From: Aspidapion aeneum
Lineage: Eukaryota > Arthropoda > Insecta > Coleoptera > Brentidae
Direction of reading: 5' to 3'
DNA: 64,000 nucleotides
Assembly: GCA_963576565.1 (NCBI GenBank)
Contig: OY755042.1
Location: 18,451,272-18,515,271, forward strand
Part shown: piece after piece, positions 39,701 to 53,200 of the stretch
Position numbering within the stretch: the first letter of the stretch is position 1
Layout of the letters: the number at the start of each line of letters is the position of its first letter
Translations under genes and position numbers: made by a program
Notes under the pieces: generated by a model
Told to the model about the DNA's origin: nothing
The model's database searches: none
What the model saw: the letters and a program-made list of their open reading frames with translations, nothing else

Positions 39701-41192
39701 TTTTTGAGCAAAATATGCTCTACTACATTTTCTATATCATATTGATGCGATGCACCGTTAAAAAGTTAGCATTTAAAAAAAAATTAGCTGTCAAAACACT
39801 GTCATTAGTATTAATGGATTATGACCAAAATCTAATTAGCTCGTTACAGTGTCAAACACTATTGTACCTAAAAACTTGAAAATTTTTTTTTGCGGTTTAG
39901 GACCTGTCGTGTTACGGATAGACATACACACACAAACAGACATCACGAAAATATTGCGAAGATAAGTCAAAATAAAAATAATACCTTCTCTAGCCATTGC
40001 TGCGCTGGTTAGGAAGGTAATAATAGCATGCAATAATAAGGAAAATTCTAAAATGTGTACAAATGCCATTTTTTCAGCCTTAAACTTAAGCAATCAAGTT
40101 AATGTTTCAATACAATTTTTGATTAACTTAAATGTGCTAATTCTGAACCTATTAATTTGGTCTTAAGTTCGCTCTTTTGATATGTAGTTTTTTCAAACAA
40201 AAATCTACCCCTTTAAGGTACGGGTCTACTACTTACCGTGTATTAAAGGGAGCTCGTTAAGTTAGTAGTCGTTTTGACCTATTTTTGCAAAAGTTTCCCT
40301 TAGGCTATGTTCTCTTGGACCATTGGGATTTTATTTTATTATTTGACTCATTATTTTATGTAAAGACTTCAACAAGAAAAACTATGGTTTTTCTACGCCT
40401 AGGGTAAACATATTAAAGAAATGCAAGTTTTGAAATAATAAGCAAACTCCAATATGAAAACAAAGATTTGGAATGGTGCTAAATGCCAAGTCTTAAAAAC
40501 CTGCGTACTAAACTGTGAATGAAAAAAAATATTTTCTTGTCCTCATTACCTACGTTAATAACAGTCATTTTGGTTTATTGCAAAAATTTTAAAATGCCGA
40601 CAAAAAATATAACAACTTTTTATAAAATAGCTTCCTAAGGGTTTGAAAATGACGTCAATAATTGTCGAAGGACTCGTCTACATTAACGCAAGCAAATTAG
40701 TACTAGGTCAATGAATAGCATTTTAAACCATGATAACACTATTTAATAATTTAGTCAATATTTGGCTTATCGCCAAGTCCTATTCATTACTATTCAATAA
40801 AAAAAACCGGTAAGGGCATACTAGCATTGCTAGCTATAGTAATTTCACGAGAGACCGCCTAATGTAATTTGGTTTTAAGGATTGCTGACATTAATGAGCT
40901 GAGATGTCCAATTTCCTAACTATATACAAGGTCATCAGAAAAATACAGGCATTTAAAAAATCATCATATTCCAAGGCCTATTTTTACATTCGTTATTCTA
41001 CCAAACTTTTGCTAAAATGAAAGATGAATACAGGCTTAATATATAAAATCAGTCATTTCCTATTTTCAGTTCCCGCTATGATATTTTTTATTTGTTTTTG
41101 TTTGCTTATGTCAAATTATTTTTTGACTTTTTAAAATAAAATTAAATTAGCATCCAAACTGCTTTTAAATTCTAAATAATATTACACTACAA

Positions 41193-41258
<66 letters not shown>

Positions 41259-44200
41259 CTATTTATCGGTTTCACAACGTTCTACGTCTTCCGATACCCA
41301 ATCTCCACTCGTTTCTGTTTGCCCATAATTTATCATTTAGGCCTCTTATTCTTATTTCACTGTCTATTCCTTCTCTCCAGCTTCTCCTTGGCCGTCCTGG
41401 TTTTCTTCGGCCAGTTGGTTGCCATTGTAGTATTTGATCAGGTAGTATTTCATCATTCATTCTTTGCACATGTCTGTACCACACCAGTTTCTTTGTTCTT
41501 ATATCATCCACTAAAGTACGTTCCCCCACTGTCATAATTTCTCTTATTATTTAATTTGTAACTCTTTCTCTTTTGGATTTCCCTGCTGCTCTTCTCCAAT
41601 AATCTATCTCCGTAGCGGAAAGCATTTTTTCTGTTCTATCCTTGATTGGCCATATTTTTGAGCCGTATGTAATAATACTTTTTAGTAGTAGTTATTGCTT
41701 TCCTTCCTTGTACGTTTCGATCTTTTATAGCTTTGTCTAGTGTTCCGTCAGCTGTAATTTTTAGACCTAAGTATTTATACTCATCGCAGGACTGAATTCG
41801 CTGCCCGGTATTTAAGATTAGATCCTGTTTCATTCCACCGATACACATATACTCTGCCTTATTGAGATTAACCTCTAGTCCCCACTTATTGTACTCTTCT
41901 ATTAGTTTTCGTGTCATATATTCGAGGTCGTCATAATCCTGAGCCACTACTATCTGATCATCGGCGAAACATAAAGTATACAAGGAGGTTTCGTCCAACG
42001 GAATTCCCATCTTTTGGCATTTTCTCTTCCATACTTTAAGGACTTGTTCCAAGTATATCTTGAAGAGCGTATGCGAGATACAGCAACCTTGTTTAAGACC
42101 ATTATTTACTTGAAAGCCTTTAGTTAGTTTTGCTTTTATTTTAACTCTTTGATGGCCTTAATCAGTTGTACGCTTATGTTTGTGTTTTTCAACGCTTTCC
42201 AAAGTAGATTTAGTGGTATACTATCTTATGCCTTCTGCAAATCGACGTAAAGCAGATGCAGCTCTTGTCCGTATGCCATTTTCTTTTCAATAACTTGGGT
42301 TATACAAAAGAGATGATCTGAAGTCGATCTACCCTCCCTGAAACCAGCTTGTCCTTCTGCCTCCATGTCTTTATATTCGCTCTCCACTTTATTTCTTATT
42401 ATTTTACCGTATATTCTGCTTAGCGTACTAGTCACAGATATACCTCTATAATTGTCACATATATCTTTCCTTCCCTTTTTGTGTATTGTGGATATTTATG
42501 ACGTTTTCCACTCAGTTGGTACTACAGTTCCATTTAAATATTTTTGGAAAAGATTCCGTAATCTCCAAAACAGTTCTTCAGTGCCATATTTAATAAGTTC
42601 GGCTGGGATATTTCCGGGTCCGGCAGATTTACCGCTTTTTAAGGTTGTGCACACGTTTTTGACCTCAGAGATTGTGAGGGGTACTGGAGATCCCATCGTT
42701 CTAATTATATTGTCTCATAAACAAAAAGCTAGCCTTGCTTAAAGACCCTGTATGTTTGACTTATTATTACAAAGGAGAGACGCGACAAACCCATCAAAGT
42801 CACTAAAATTAACATTTTTTGGTTGTTATTTTCTTGCCAAGTTCATTGGTTTTTCACTAATATAATTCAAATCAGCGGTAAGTGACATCAATCATCATGC
42901 AACTTATAAACAAACACGTTTGTCCGCACCCTCTGTACTTATAGGTTTTGTAAAAATCGTTTCTTTTTATTTCCCGACGCTTATGAGTTAACAAGGACAG
43001 AAGGTGCGTCTTTCTCTAGACAGCGCTAGAGTATAGATGACCGATATTTAAATTTTTTAATTTTGACTTAAATAAATATGACTGAAAAGTTTGTGGCGTT
43101 CTAAAATGAACATCTTTCGGATATGTATTTTCTTGCCAAGTTCACTGGCGCTTCACTAATATAACTTAAATCAGCGGTGGGTGACATTAATCATCATGCA
43201 ACATATAAACAAACACGTTTGTCCGCGCCCCCTGTGTAGGTTTTGTTAAAAATCGTATATTTTTATTTTCTGACGCTTATGAACAAACAAACTTAGATTT
43301 ACAAAAAAATTCTGATATTCTGGGAAGCGCTTCTGGTTTATCTCAAACTAAGATTTTAAAAAATGAGCCAAATTAATTAATATACTGAGTGGTTTAGTAG
43401 GCTAATTTAATGATGTAAGGTATAAATGACAAAAAATGTTCGAGTTTTCTGATTTTCTGGGAATTACTCCTGCTTGGTCTGAAACTAAGTTGTTAAAAAA
43501 ATTAATTAAATCAATTTATCTACAGGGTGGTTTAGTAGGCTGATTTAATTAAAGTGTTAAGAGTAAAATTCCTTTGTTTTTAAAGATATTGGAAAATGTT
43601 ATTAAGAAGAGTTGTTTAGATTCAAAAGTTTCGGCTGATTCTTAAATTTCTGAAAAATCCCTTATTTTATAAGTCGATTATGATAATTTTGTTTAGACGA
43701 GTTCAAGCTGATTTTTCTGGAAATTGAGAATCAGTAGTGATTTTTAATTTTACACAACTTTTCTTAATAACCTTTTTTGATATCTCTTAAAATACACTTT
43801 TTATCAAACCAACCCACAAAACCATACTGTATATTAATTGATTTGCTTAATTTTCTTAACATGTTAGTTTCAGACCAAGCAGTAGCGATTCCCAGAAAAT
43901 CAGAATATAAATCGATTTTTTTTTTGTCATTTATACCTTACCGGAACTAAATCCGTGTACACACTTTATATTTTTTATCGATCATGGATTATTTATAATT
44001 TTTCGATTTTTAAACCACCCCTCAGGGGTGCTACAACAGTTTGAGACTATTTATAATGGGAATCCTATGACTACATGGACTAGATTTCCAAAAAAATTTC
44101 CTTTATTCCTAAATTTAAGTTGAATTCTTGTGAGACACAACTAACTGAAAAATGCTTAATACGCTATTGACCGGTATTAGAAAAATACATTAAAACCGGT

Positions 44201-47200
44201 CGAGGTCAAGTCTATAGATTTAGTAGTTAGAGCATGGTCTAAGTATTAAGTTTTAAGATCTTAGTAAATAGAGATGTTAAAGTTTAATATAAAGCAACAC
44301 TAAGCGCCAGGAAGTCTTTCTCCTGCTCGCTCGATTTGAATATCCAAAAAACTTCTTATTCTTTTTCTTACCTGTAATGTCCGTGAGAGGGATATGCAAG
44401 TCCTGTGGGCGCGTAGTGAGGACCGGCAAACTGACTTTGACTAAAACTTGACTGGAAGTTTGGCTTGCAGAATTTAAAGTAGGCGATGGCTCCTGAAACG
44501 AATGCGATTGGAAATTGAATAGGTTAAAATTAATGCATTAAGTTTCTCGAATCCGACAAACACGCTTTGCTAGTGAATAAAAAGTCGTTAGACTGGCTCA
44601 GCTAGTTTTTAATCAATATCACTTCTTTCATTAGAAACATTTGTAGTTTGTCAAATTAAATCTTTCTTGGAAAAGAGTTTTTCAACAGACAGCGTCAGAT
44701 ACTATTAATTCTACACTAAACGGGGCGATCTTTTATACAGTTGTGACTCGGTAATCCATCCCGATGGCCTCAGAAGTCCATGGAGGTATTCGGTTATCCG
44801 GATCTTACTTGATTCAATAATCCGGACTTTCGTTTTTTTAGAAAATGCCGTATAATTAATTTAATAATGCAAGTTGTAACATGTCATGGTGCCCAAACAA
44901 AGGGAATACTTAGTCAAACTTTGACCAAACGAAAGAAGTCAGATATTGTTGATGCAATAAAGTGTCGTAGCGTTACTGGAAAAGCTTTAGCTTCGCAGTA
45001 TGGAGTGGGTACGGTGTGTACATCAACGATCAGCGATATTCGAAATAATTCGAAAAGAAGCATAGTATAGCCATCAAGCTAAGATCAGGAAATATTTTAA
45101 TTCCTGCAAAAAAAATAGACAAAATGAAAAGAGTAAAGCAAGTTTTTGAACAAAAGATGACGAAAATTAGGAGGGTGAAGTCAGTGCAGGTGAAGGCCAC
45201 AAAAATTAGATTAGTTTAGCTGTAAAAAACACTTTTTGTTAAGCAAAGGATTTCTTATTTTTTATAAATTTGTGTTCATTTCAAATAAAATCAATACTTA
45301 TTCTACAAAATCCTGCTTTTTAGTAATATTTATACATGTTTTTGTTATTAAAAAAAATGTCCTCAATAAGCCGGATTCCTCGATCATTCGGATCAGCCTG
45401 GTTTTAATTGATGAGGATTATCGAGTCACCACTGTACTTGCACACACGCCTGTAGCGCTCATATTTAGCTTTGCAATTTTGATAAGAAAAACCGATAAAA
45501 TAAGATGGCCTAACACTAAAGATTTGGGCCATTTTTACCTTCCTAGCCCACGTAGCAATAGCTAGAAGGTATTATTTTCGACGAAAATTTTTTTTTGAAA
45601 TAACGCCAAAAATGTGTTATTTGGATGTATTTTGACCTATCCTAGCAATATAGTCGTGATGTCTGTGTGTGTGTGTCTTTGTGTGTGTGTGTATTGTGTA
45701 TAAGGAAATGAGTGCAGGTAGGATTGGCAATGCAATCGTATAATATGTAAAACAATGGTTGAAACAAAAATGGATTTTTTTGAGAAACACCTCGTTGGGT
45801 GGGGGAAAAATAGTACTTTTCTGTGAATTAAAAACAAAGCTAAACAATTTTCGGAAAATAAAAATCAACACGCTATTTTGAAGAATCATGTATTATTCTG
45901 TTCGCGACCTTTAATTTTAAGATGGCGATAACTTTGATCATGATCTTTAAAAAGCAATCAATCCTTGTCAGGATGTTTTTCAGTTTATTAAAATCGGTTC
46001 AGTGGTAATAAATTTATAAGGAAATTAATGCAGACATGATTGGCAAGGCAATCATATAATATGCAAAACAATGGTTAAAACAAAATTATTTTTTTTAGAA
46101 CCACTAAATCGATTTTGGTGATTCGTACCTTGATGTGCATGGCAAGAATGCAGCTTTTTACGAATTAAAAAAATAATTAAAACATTTTCGCAAGACGAGA
46201 ATAAACGAGCATCTTTGAAGGATATATTTTAATTTTGTCCACCATTTTGGATTTTAAGATGATTGATATATTTAGTCAAAACTTTGATTACTGCTCTGTC
46301 AAGTGGTTGGTCCCATTAAAATCGATTGTACAACTTAAAAGTTATATGGAAAAAAATTTATCGTTTTTTTTTGGCTCACCTGGTGTATTTTTAAAATTTA
46401 ATTTTCAAATGTCTACATAAAAATCCTATTTTGATAATTAATTGAATTACTTTAATTAAAGTTAATAATTAAGTTACAACATTGTTTCTATTGCAGAGGC
46501 TCATATTGTTGGACATATTTACCTGGTTTAAAAAAAAACAAACAAAGCAATTTCTGACCTCAATTAATTACGTAAACCCGATACAAAATATTATTTTTAA
46601 AACTGAGAGTTTTCTTTAAAACCTGATTTATTTTTTTTTCCTAAAAGAGGACATGATCTAACCTGACGTGACCTAAGCTAATAGAAGTACTTAAAATTAA
46701 TGCCCGACTTAAGTGCATCGATTATATTCAATTTTACAAAGATATCCAATTTTTTAGAAAGTTACTTTTGTTCTGAAAGTGGAAAATAATATCCATTTAT
46801 CACTTTTGCCCCTGGACATTTTAAGATAACAACATAATAGATCGCTCTTTTTAATTAGGTGAAAGCTTACACTTGAAACTTTTTAGGATTTTATTATTTG
46901 TGCTTGCTACAGGGTGTAGATTTTTCCATTTTATGGGATTTTCAAGAATCTCAATAGAAAAATAATCGACCTTGTTTATTACATATTAAATTAAATTAAA
47001 GTTTGTTTTGTAACAATCAACTGTTGAACTGTTTGGGTTACGTTTTGTCTAAGACCGCATCACAAAGCAGTTTAACTCAGGGCTCTTAAAAAATCACAAA
47101 TATACACTTTGACATAATGTATAACAAGTTTGTAGTTTATTTGTTTATAGATAAAGTCCATTCGCCTTACTTTTACATGCGAACAGTGCTCAACGACAAG

Positions 47201-50200
47201 TTCATTAAAATTGTCCGTAGTCAACAATTTTCTTCCAATTGAACACATAGCTAAAGCGCTTAATCTACTTTCACACATTGTAAATGTTTTAATACGCTTT
47301 AATGTTGAAAAGGCGCGTTCACATTCAACTGTTGTCATAGGCATTGTCAGAGAACACAATATGTTCTCTGCCTATAGGCACCATTCATTTGGCACCTAAT
47401 CTCAGTCTTCCCTAGCATAGAAAATTGTATGTGGTTATTTAAATGAGTAGCACTTACTTTGTGTCCTTTTAACTTTTCACTAAAGTGCTTGATTTGCCAC
47501 CCACTCAGGATAACTTCGTGGATTGTTCATAATAAGACAAATAAAGCAAAAAAAGCATTTCTTTTTCACAACCGCACAACCAGTTTTCAGCATCATATTA
47601 TTTTTTTATGAAATTTTCTATTATAAGTTTTTTTGGAACACCCCTCTGCATAAATTGCACTAAAATGTTGGTTAATTTTTAGGTCGGGTCTATGTGGCTG
47701 TAAAGATTTGATTTGTAATCGAAGTTCATAGTGTCAACGTATTTAAATTTGCACAGTTAATAATATAATCGACGGTATTTATTTCCATTTTGAAAACAAG
47801 CGAAAACAAACAATTGACACGCGACCGGCAAGGCTTTTAACTACTGACCTACCCCAAATCAAAACAAACTCATACGTTTTGACTAAGAATAGAACCGGCA
47901 ACGCGTAGGAAGGGCAATGAACGTTTTCGCACAATGAAGATGGCTGACGTCACCTAAAACAAGCATTCCTCCTGCTCCCGCGCTTAATCACCCAGCCATA
48001 CACCGGGAAAAAACGGGTGAAATTGAAATCTTGCCGGCTTGTAATAATTTACGCTAAAAAAGTTTACCCAATTAATCGTGTTTTGTTAACTACAGCTGTC
48101 TAGATTTGGGAGGGCAGTTTTGTCTAGTTTTGGGAGGGCACTGCCCCGTTAACCTCCCTGTAGCAGCCGCCACTGATTGAGACTACAAATAAGAGCTAAT
48201 TAGATAAATACGTTTTACTTTTCACTTAAAAGTTTGTAACTAGTCAAGTTAAGGTTGACAGCCCTCAGGCGGATTTTAACATGCTGCCTAATAGAATAAT
48301 GTTTGTATAAAATGAAAAGCCTACGATTTCAGAATTAAGCAATTAATTAATTAATGTCTGTAAAATTTTGGGTCGTAATTAAAACAATCTCTCGTAGTAG
48401 ATTAATTAGATTTTTCGTACCTTGTGCGTAGACATTTTTTAAAAACTTTTTTGTATCTTTTACGTTTTTGTATCTGCGACCGTTATCAAACAAAAAACAT
48501 TATATATATTTTTTTATTTTATTTTATGGGCTAGACGACTAATAAAAGAATATACTTTTGCTGCTCAATTAAAGCAAATTATCTTTTTTTCTCCAGGGTA
48601 GCAGCCGCTAAAAAATACAACATCCTACAGATTGGCAACTAAGTGATTGGACCTACGTTCATACTCTATCTAATTACTAAGTAATTACCCCTTTTGTTTG
48701 TACACAATAGCTAGGAACACCCTGTGCAAATGAAAGCATTCAATCTGCATATAAAAGGTTAAAATGAAATTTTTTATTAGTGTTTGATTACATAATATCT
48801 ATAACCTTGATTTTCAGTGCTTTGGGTGTAGGTGCAGTTGGAGTCTCACAATTAATATTATTAATTTTTATAAAAGCAAAAGTTTTCCAAGGAAAAGGAG
48901 CCCTTGCTTCTACTAATGCCCCTTCAAGAAAAAAAGCAAAGCATAGAAACAAGAATCTATTCTGTTTTGTTTTTGCGTAAAATAGTCTAAAAATAAAATT
49001 TTGAGAACTAAAATCATTTTATAAAAAAAGTCTTTGCAACTCAAATTCTAAATTCTTACACAGAAAAAAAAATGTCTTCAGTCAATGCAAATTGCTTTGA
49101 TCCAAGAAAAAATCTGCTTTCCTAGGCACGAAGACGATATTTTCTTAACAAAAAAAAACTATTCGCTTGAACTGCTGGTTTCCGTTGAAAATAAAAGTTG
49201 CCTTTATTCAAGAAAATTGATTTGTTTTGAATGGAAGGGGCAACCTTCTTGTTTTGTGTTTTCTAGTATTATGGAATAAATCACCATTTTCGTTTTGAGA
49301 TGCCGGATATTTTGAGTTAAAAAATTAAAAGTCTTGATGCAAAATAAAGCTTTATTTGTGTTAAGAAAATATTAGTAAGACATTTTATATCTTGCTTCAA
49401 AACCACTTTTTCTTCGCGAAAGGCAGTTTGTTTTAAACCAAAACAATTTACCAAGACAATTATTTTTTTTTCCCAAAACAAGCGGTTTGCTTTGCTTGAT
49501 GAAGAGAAAACAATTTGTTTGATTTAACTACCTAAAACTCGCAAATTTTTCCTATTAATATTTTAAACGTTTTATTAGTTTTGAGATATTGGCGATAATA
49601 TAGAAATATTATTTAAAAAATAATTCTATAAATTGTATATATTTTAGTGGGAAATTTATTTTCTTTCACAGTGCACCGTTCTACCAAATTTGCTTTTAAA
49701 CTAAACTGTTGATACTAATTAATTAAAAACGTTTAAACTTCAATATGAACCGAACCCTTAATTTAAAAAAAAATTGAATATTTTATAACAAGAGATGCAG
49801 GTCTACTTTTTTATCCTGCGACGAAAAAGTTTTCACATATCACAATATTTTAAAAACCCCGTGATAAAAGTGTTCTTTTATCCCTCGACGAATTGTAGCC
49901 CTTCCTCTGGTTGCTCTGCAAAGTGACACTTTTATCCCTTGGTATATAATATACAGTGAAACCTCCAATAAGCGGACACTCACGATTTCGTCGATTTTAT
50001 CCGCTTATTAAAGGTGTCCGGTTATGAGAGGGAACTGCGAAATTTTAATATATACAGTCGAACCTCTCTAACTCGAACCTCTATAACTCGAACCTATCTA
50101 TAACTCGAACCTTTTAAGAGGTCCCTGCACTTTTCACATGTATTTTAATCCATTTAATTCGAGTTTCTATAACTCGAACTCTCCATAACTCGAACTGTTT

Positions 50201-53200
50201 TGGTTGTCCCTTCAGGTTCGAGTTATAGAGGTTCGACTGTATTTATTAACAATTTCCGCTGCTTGAGTTTTTCCGATATTAAATTTTTCAGCGATCTTTC
50301 GTGCTGATAGATGTTCCTTCTCCGAAACGTTAACAACTTCCATTTTTTCAGGTAAACTAAGAAATTTTTTACTAGGCGTCATTTCATAGAGATCTATTGC
50401 TAGCCAACTGAACAATAAAAATATAACACAGCAGTCCCACCGAATAAAATATGTTGTAAATAAGAGAGAAGTATTCGGTCTGCGCATTAAAACGGAGAAG
50501 TTATTCCCCGGCTGCAAAATGCGTTGATCCCAACATACCCGTGCTGTTCTCGGAACATACTACATAATATTTATGCCCATTTCATGCAGTGCCTTGTCCC
50601 GTTGTCAGAGGTTCGCGCCCGGTTAAGGGAGGTTTCAGAATTTTTTAACGAAACAAAATTGTCCGCGCCCGTTTATTAGAGTGTCCGATTATTGGAGTGA
50701 ATTTTACATGTAAAGAAATAGAGAAAAGCTTGGTTCCAACAAATTTGTCTACCTAAAGTGAGTGTCCGCTTAATAGAGGTGTCCGCAAGGAGAGGTTTCA
50801 CTGTATTATTATAACGAGGTCTATACATTATGTTTCGTAATTTTTAATTAATTTTCCGTATTTTGTTCCATTAACTTTTTTGGTGTTTTTACGTTTTGAT
50901 GTTTTTTTTTTAATTTTTAGTGTTTATCTCTGATCAGTAACTATTGATCTTGATTTTTACATTTTATACCTGACATGTCACTTTTAAACTTGTTTTGTTA
51001 CTTTTTATTTATGATTGATCACTTTTTATCTCGGTGATTAAAAATGACACTTTTTTCCATAAAATATGGATTAAAAAGTGTATTTTTCAATACAAAATTG
51101 CGAAAACTATTTGTTTAATAAATGTTTAGCAGGACCTTTATTTTATTGTAACCTTGTAAATATTTTAAGATTTGTGTAAAATATCAAAAAAATATTTACA
51201 ATTCTCTGTTAATTTAATACACCCTGTATCTAGCTAAACGTCATAAATTACTTACCAGGTATTAAAATGGCCAGGAAACTGAGAACTTTCTTAAAGGAGG
51301 CTAAGCCCAGGATAAGTGGCAGGAATAGCAGCAGCTTTATCTTGAAAATCTTAAGAATCAACAACATGGGAATAAGCAGCTTCTTTAGTTGTTTGCGTTC
51401 TGTAAAACAAAAGTTTTAACTGTTTATATTATAGTTCAAAATAGAGAGAGGTGGATGAACCATAAAAACGTAAAATTTTTGGGAGGGCCGGTGCCTTAAC
51501 GGCCGGTTCCGGTAACCGGGCAAAAAAAAATTAAATAACACCCAGTGTTATGAACAATGGCGAGGCGTAAAAGGCGTAAAAGTATTACAAAAAAAATTAA
51601 AATATTTTTATTTCGCATAAAAAGTATAACAAATATTACAGTAACTTTCAAACTGTCTTAAAAATAAGTTCTAGTCTGCCTATTATACTAGTAGAAAAAT
51701 GGTAAATAACTATTCGTCCGTTTGTAAAATTAGGGACGAGAGACACGCAGGCTCCAAATTTGCACGCACTATCTAGCTGGCCGACTACAGTAGACAAATA
51801 GCCGAATGTCTTTTTCACTCGCTATCTCCGCCGCCAAATTGTTGCGCTTTTGCGTTGAACTGGAACCTGTAGCTAGGATTTTAGAAGACAATTTCGAATA
51901 CGTCTACACCATCTACACTGTTTTTTTAGAAAGGGACGGGCCGTGCGGCGACACCAGGATTGTCATTATTTTTGGTTTTTAGTTGTTAATTAATAATTGA
52001 TCATGTGCTATGCCAAAATATTTTAAAAAATATACAAACAATAAATAGTATTAAGGAATATTTTTATGTAATAATAATATCGAAAATTTTGGGTAAATAT
52101 ACAATGTCTACTCGAATGCTTTGCCACTGGTTATGAATACGTAATATTGAATGCATAACTAACTAATTCAGTATAATCAGTATTATCGTGATGTTGTTCT
52201 TAAATACACCGTCCAGCTATGTGATAAAAAAGAACAAAATTGCATACATAATTAAAGAAACTTTACAAATTATTCCCAGCTGACGAAAGGCTACCTAAAA
52301 AATACCTACTAACAGTCCCTCTCAGCAGTGGCGGACTACGGGGAGACTAAGGGACTTTAAACCCCGGGATTTAGAGGGACGGCATCGGCAGGCTGATAGA
52401 GATAGAGCGAGCAAGAGAGAGATACAATATTGATGATAATCAGGAGCGCAACTCGACAAAGCACCCTTACACAATAAATTTTTTGCTATTTTATGCAATT
52501 AATAGCAGCGGTTTTTTGAAAGACCAAGGGAAGGCTAAATTTAGGTTTTTGGGCAGTAGCGGATTCAGGAAAATCAGAGGGGCCCCCCCGTTCTCAAAGA
52601 CATAAGCCTAAATTTAATGGGTCATTTTAATAAAAAATATTTTTCTATTAACGTTGTATTTATGCCTTTGTGCGAAATATGTGCTGGTCGCCTCTTTTTT
52701 CTCATGTCAGTTTACAGTTCCTATCGACCCTTGAACATAGAATTGAAGATCTAATATGTATTATAAAAAAAAGCCAAGCACGCGAAAATGGCATTCCGTA
52801 AAAAGAATTGAGATAAAAGTAAAGCCAAGTTCTCCAATACAAATTTCAAAATGAAAGGTTCTTACTAGTTTGGAAATGTTTTTTTAAGCTTTTCTATTAA
52901 ATAAATAACCGTCAAATGAAATTATAAAAAAAACACTTTTATAAGGTTTTTTTTACGTTCATTTAATCACGGATTAAAATTTCCAAATAAAAATACTCAT
53001 TCGTCTCAATTTATTTCAAACTGGATTATATGATCTCACTCTATCAAAAAGAAAGCTTAGTTTATTTTGTATAATTTTTCCGTTTAAAATATAAGTAGGC
53101 ATTTATATATTTGTTTCTTTATGCGTGGGGATGATATAACATTTCTAAGCCCTGCATACCTATTTACTTTATTTTGAAACCCCCATCCCTCTCCTCATTT

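Larger units (their letters stand above)
49954..50803 (-). mobile_element. Pogo-like element, non-autonomous (family 2), with a nested MITE
   Basis: 850 bases with CAGTGAAACCTCCAATAAGC at the left and, read inward from the right, CAGTGAAACCTCTCC..GCGGACA; flanked by TA. Repeats of GTGTCCG(C/G)TTAT appear inside both ends. It contains a minus-strand N-terminal HTH fragment and a second, smaller element at 50055-50239. Confidence 0.8.

Noticed and set aside
45236..45565. 109-codon plus-strand frame with a hydrophobic start
   Set aside because: It crosses the right end of the pogo-like element at 45434 into unrelated sequence, so it is not an evolved gene.
49140..49280. Possible short coding exon
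   Set aside because: No domain, no convincing splice sites, and surrounding near-repeats indicate repetitive AT-rich DNA.
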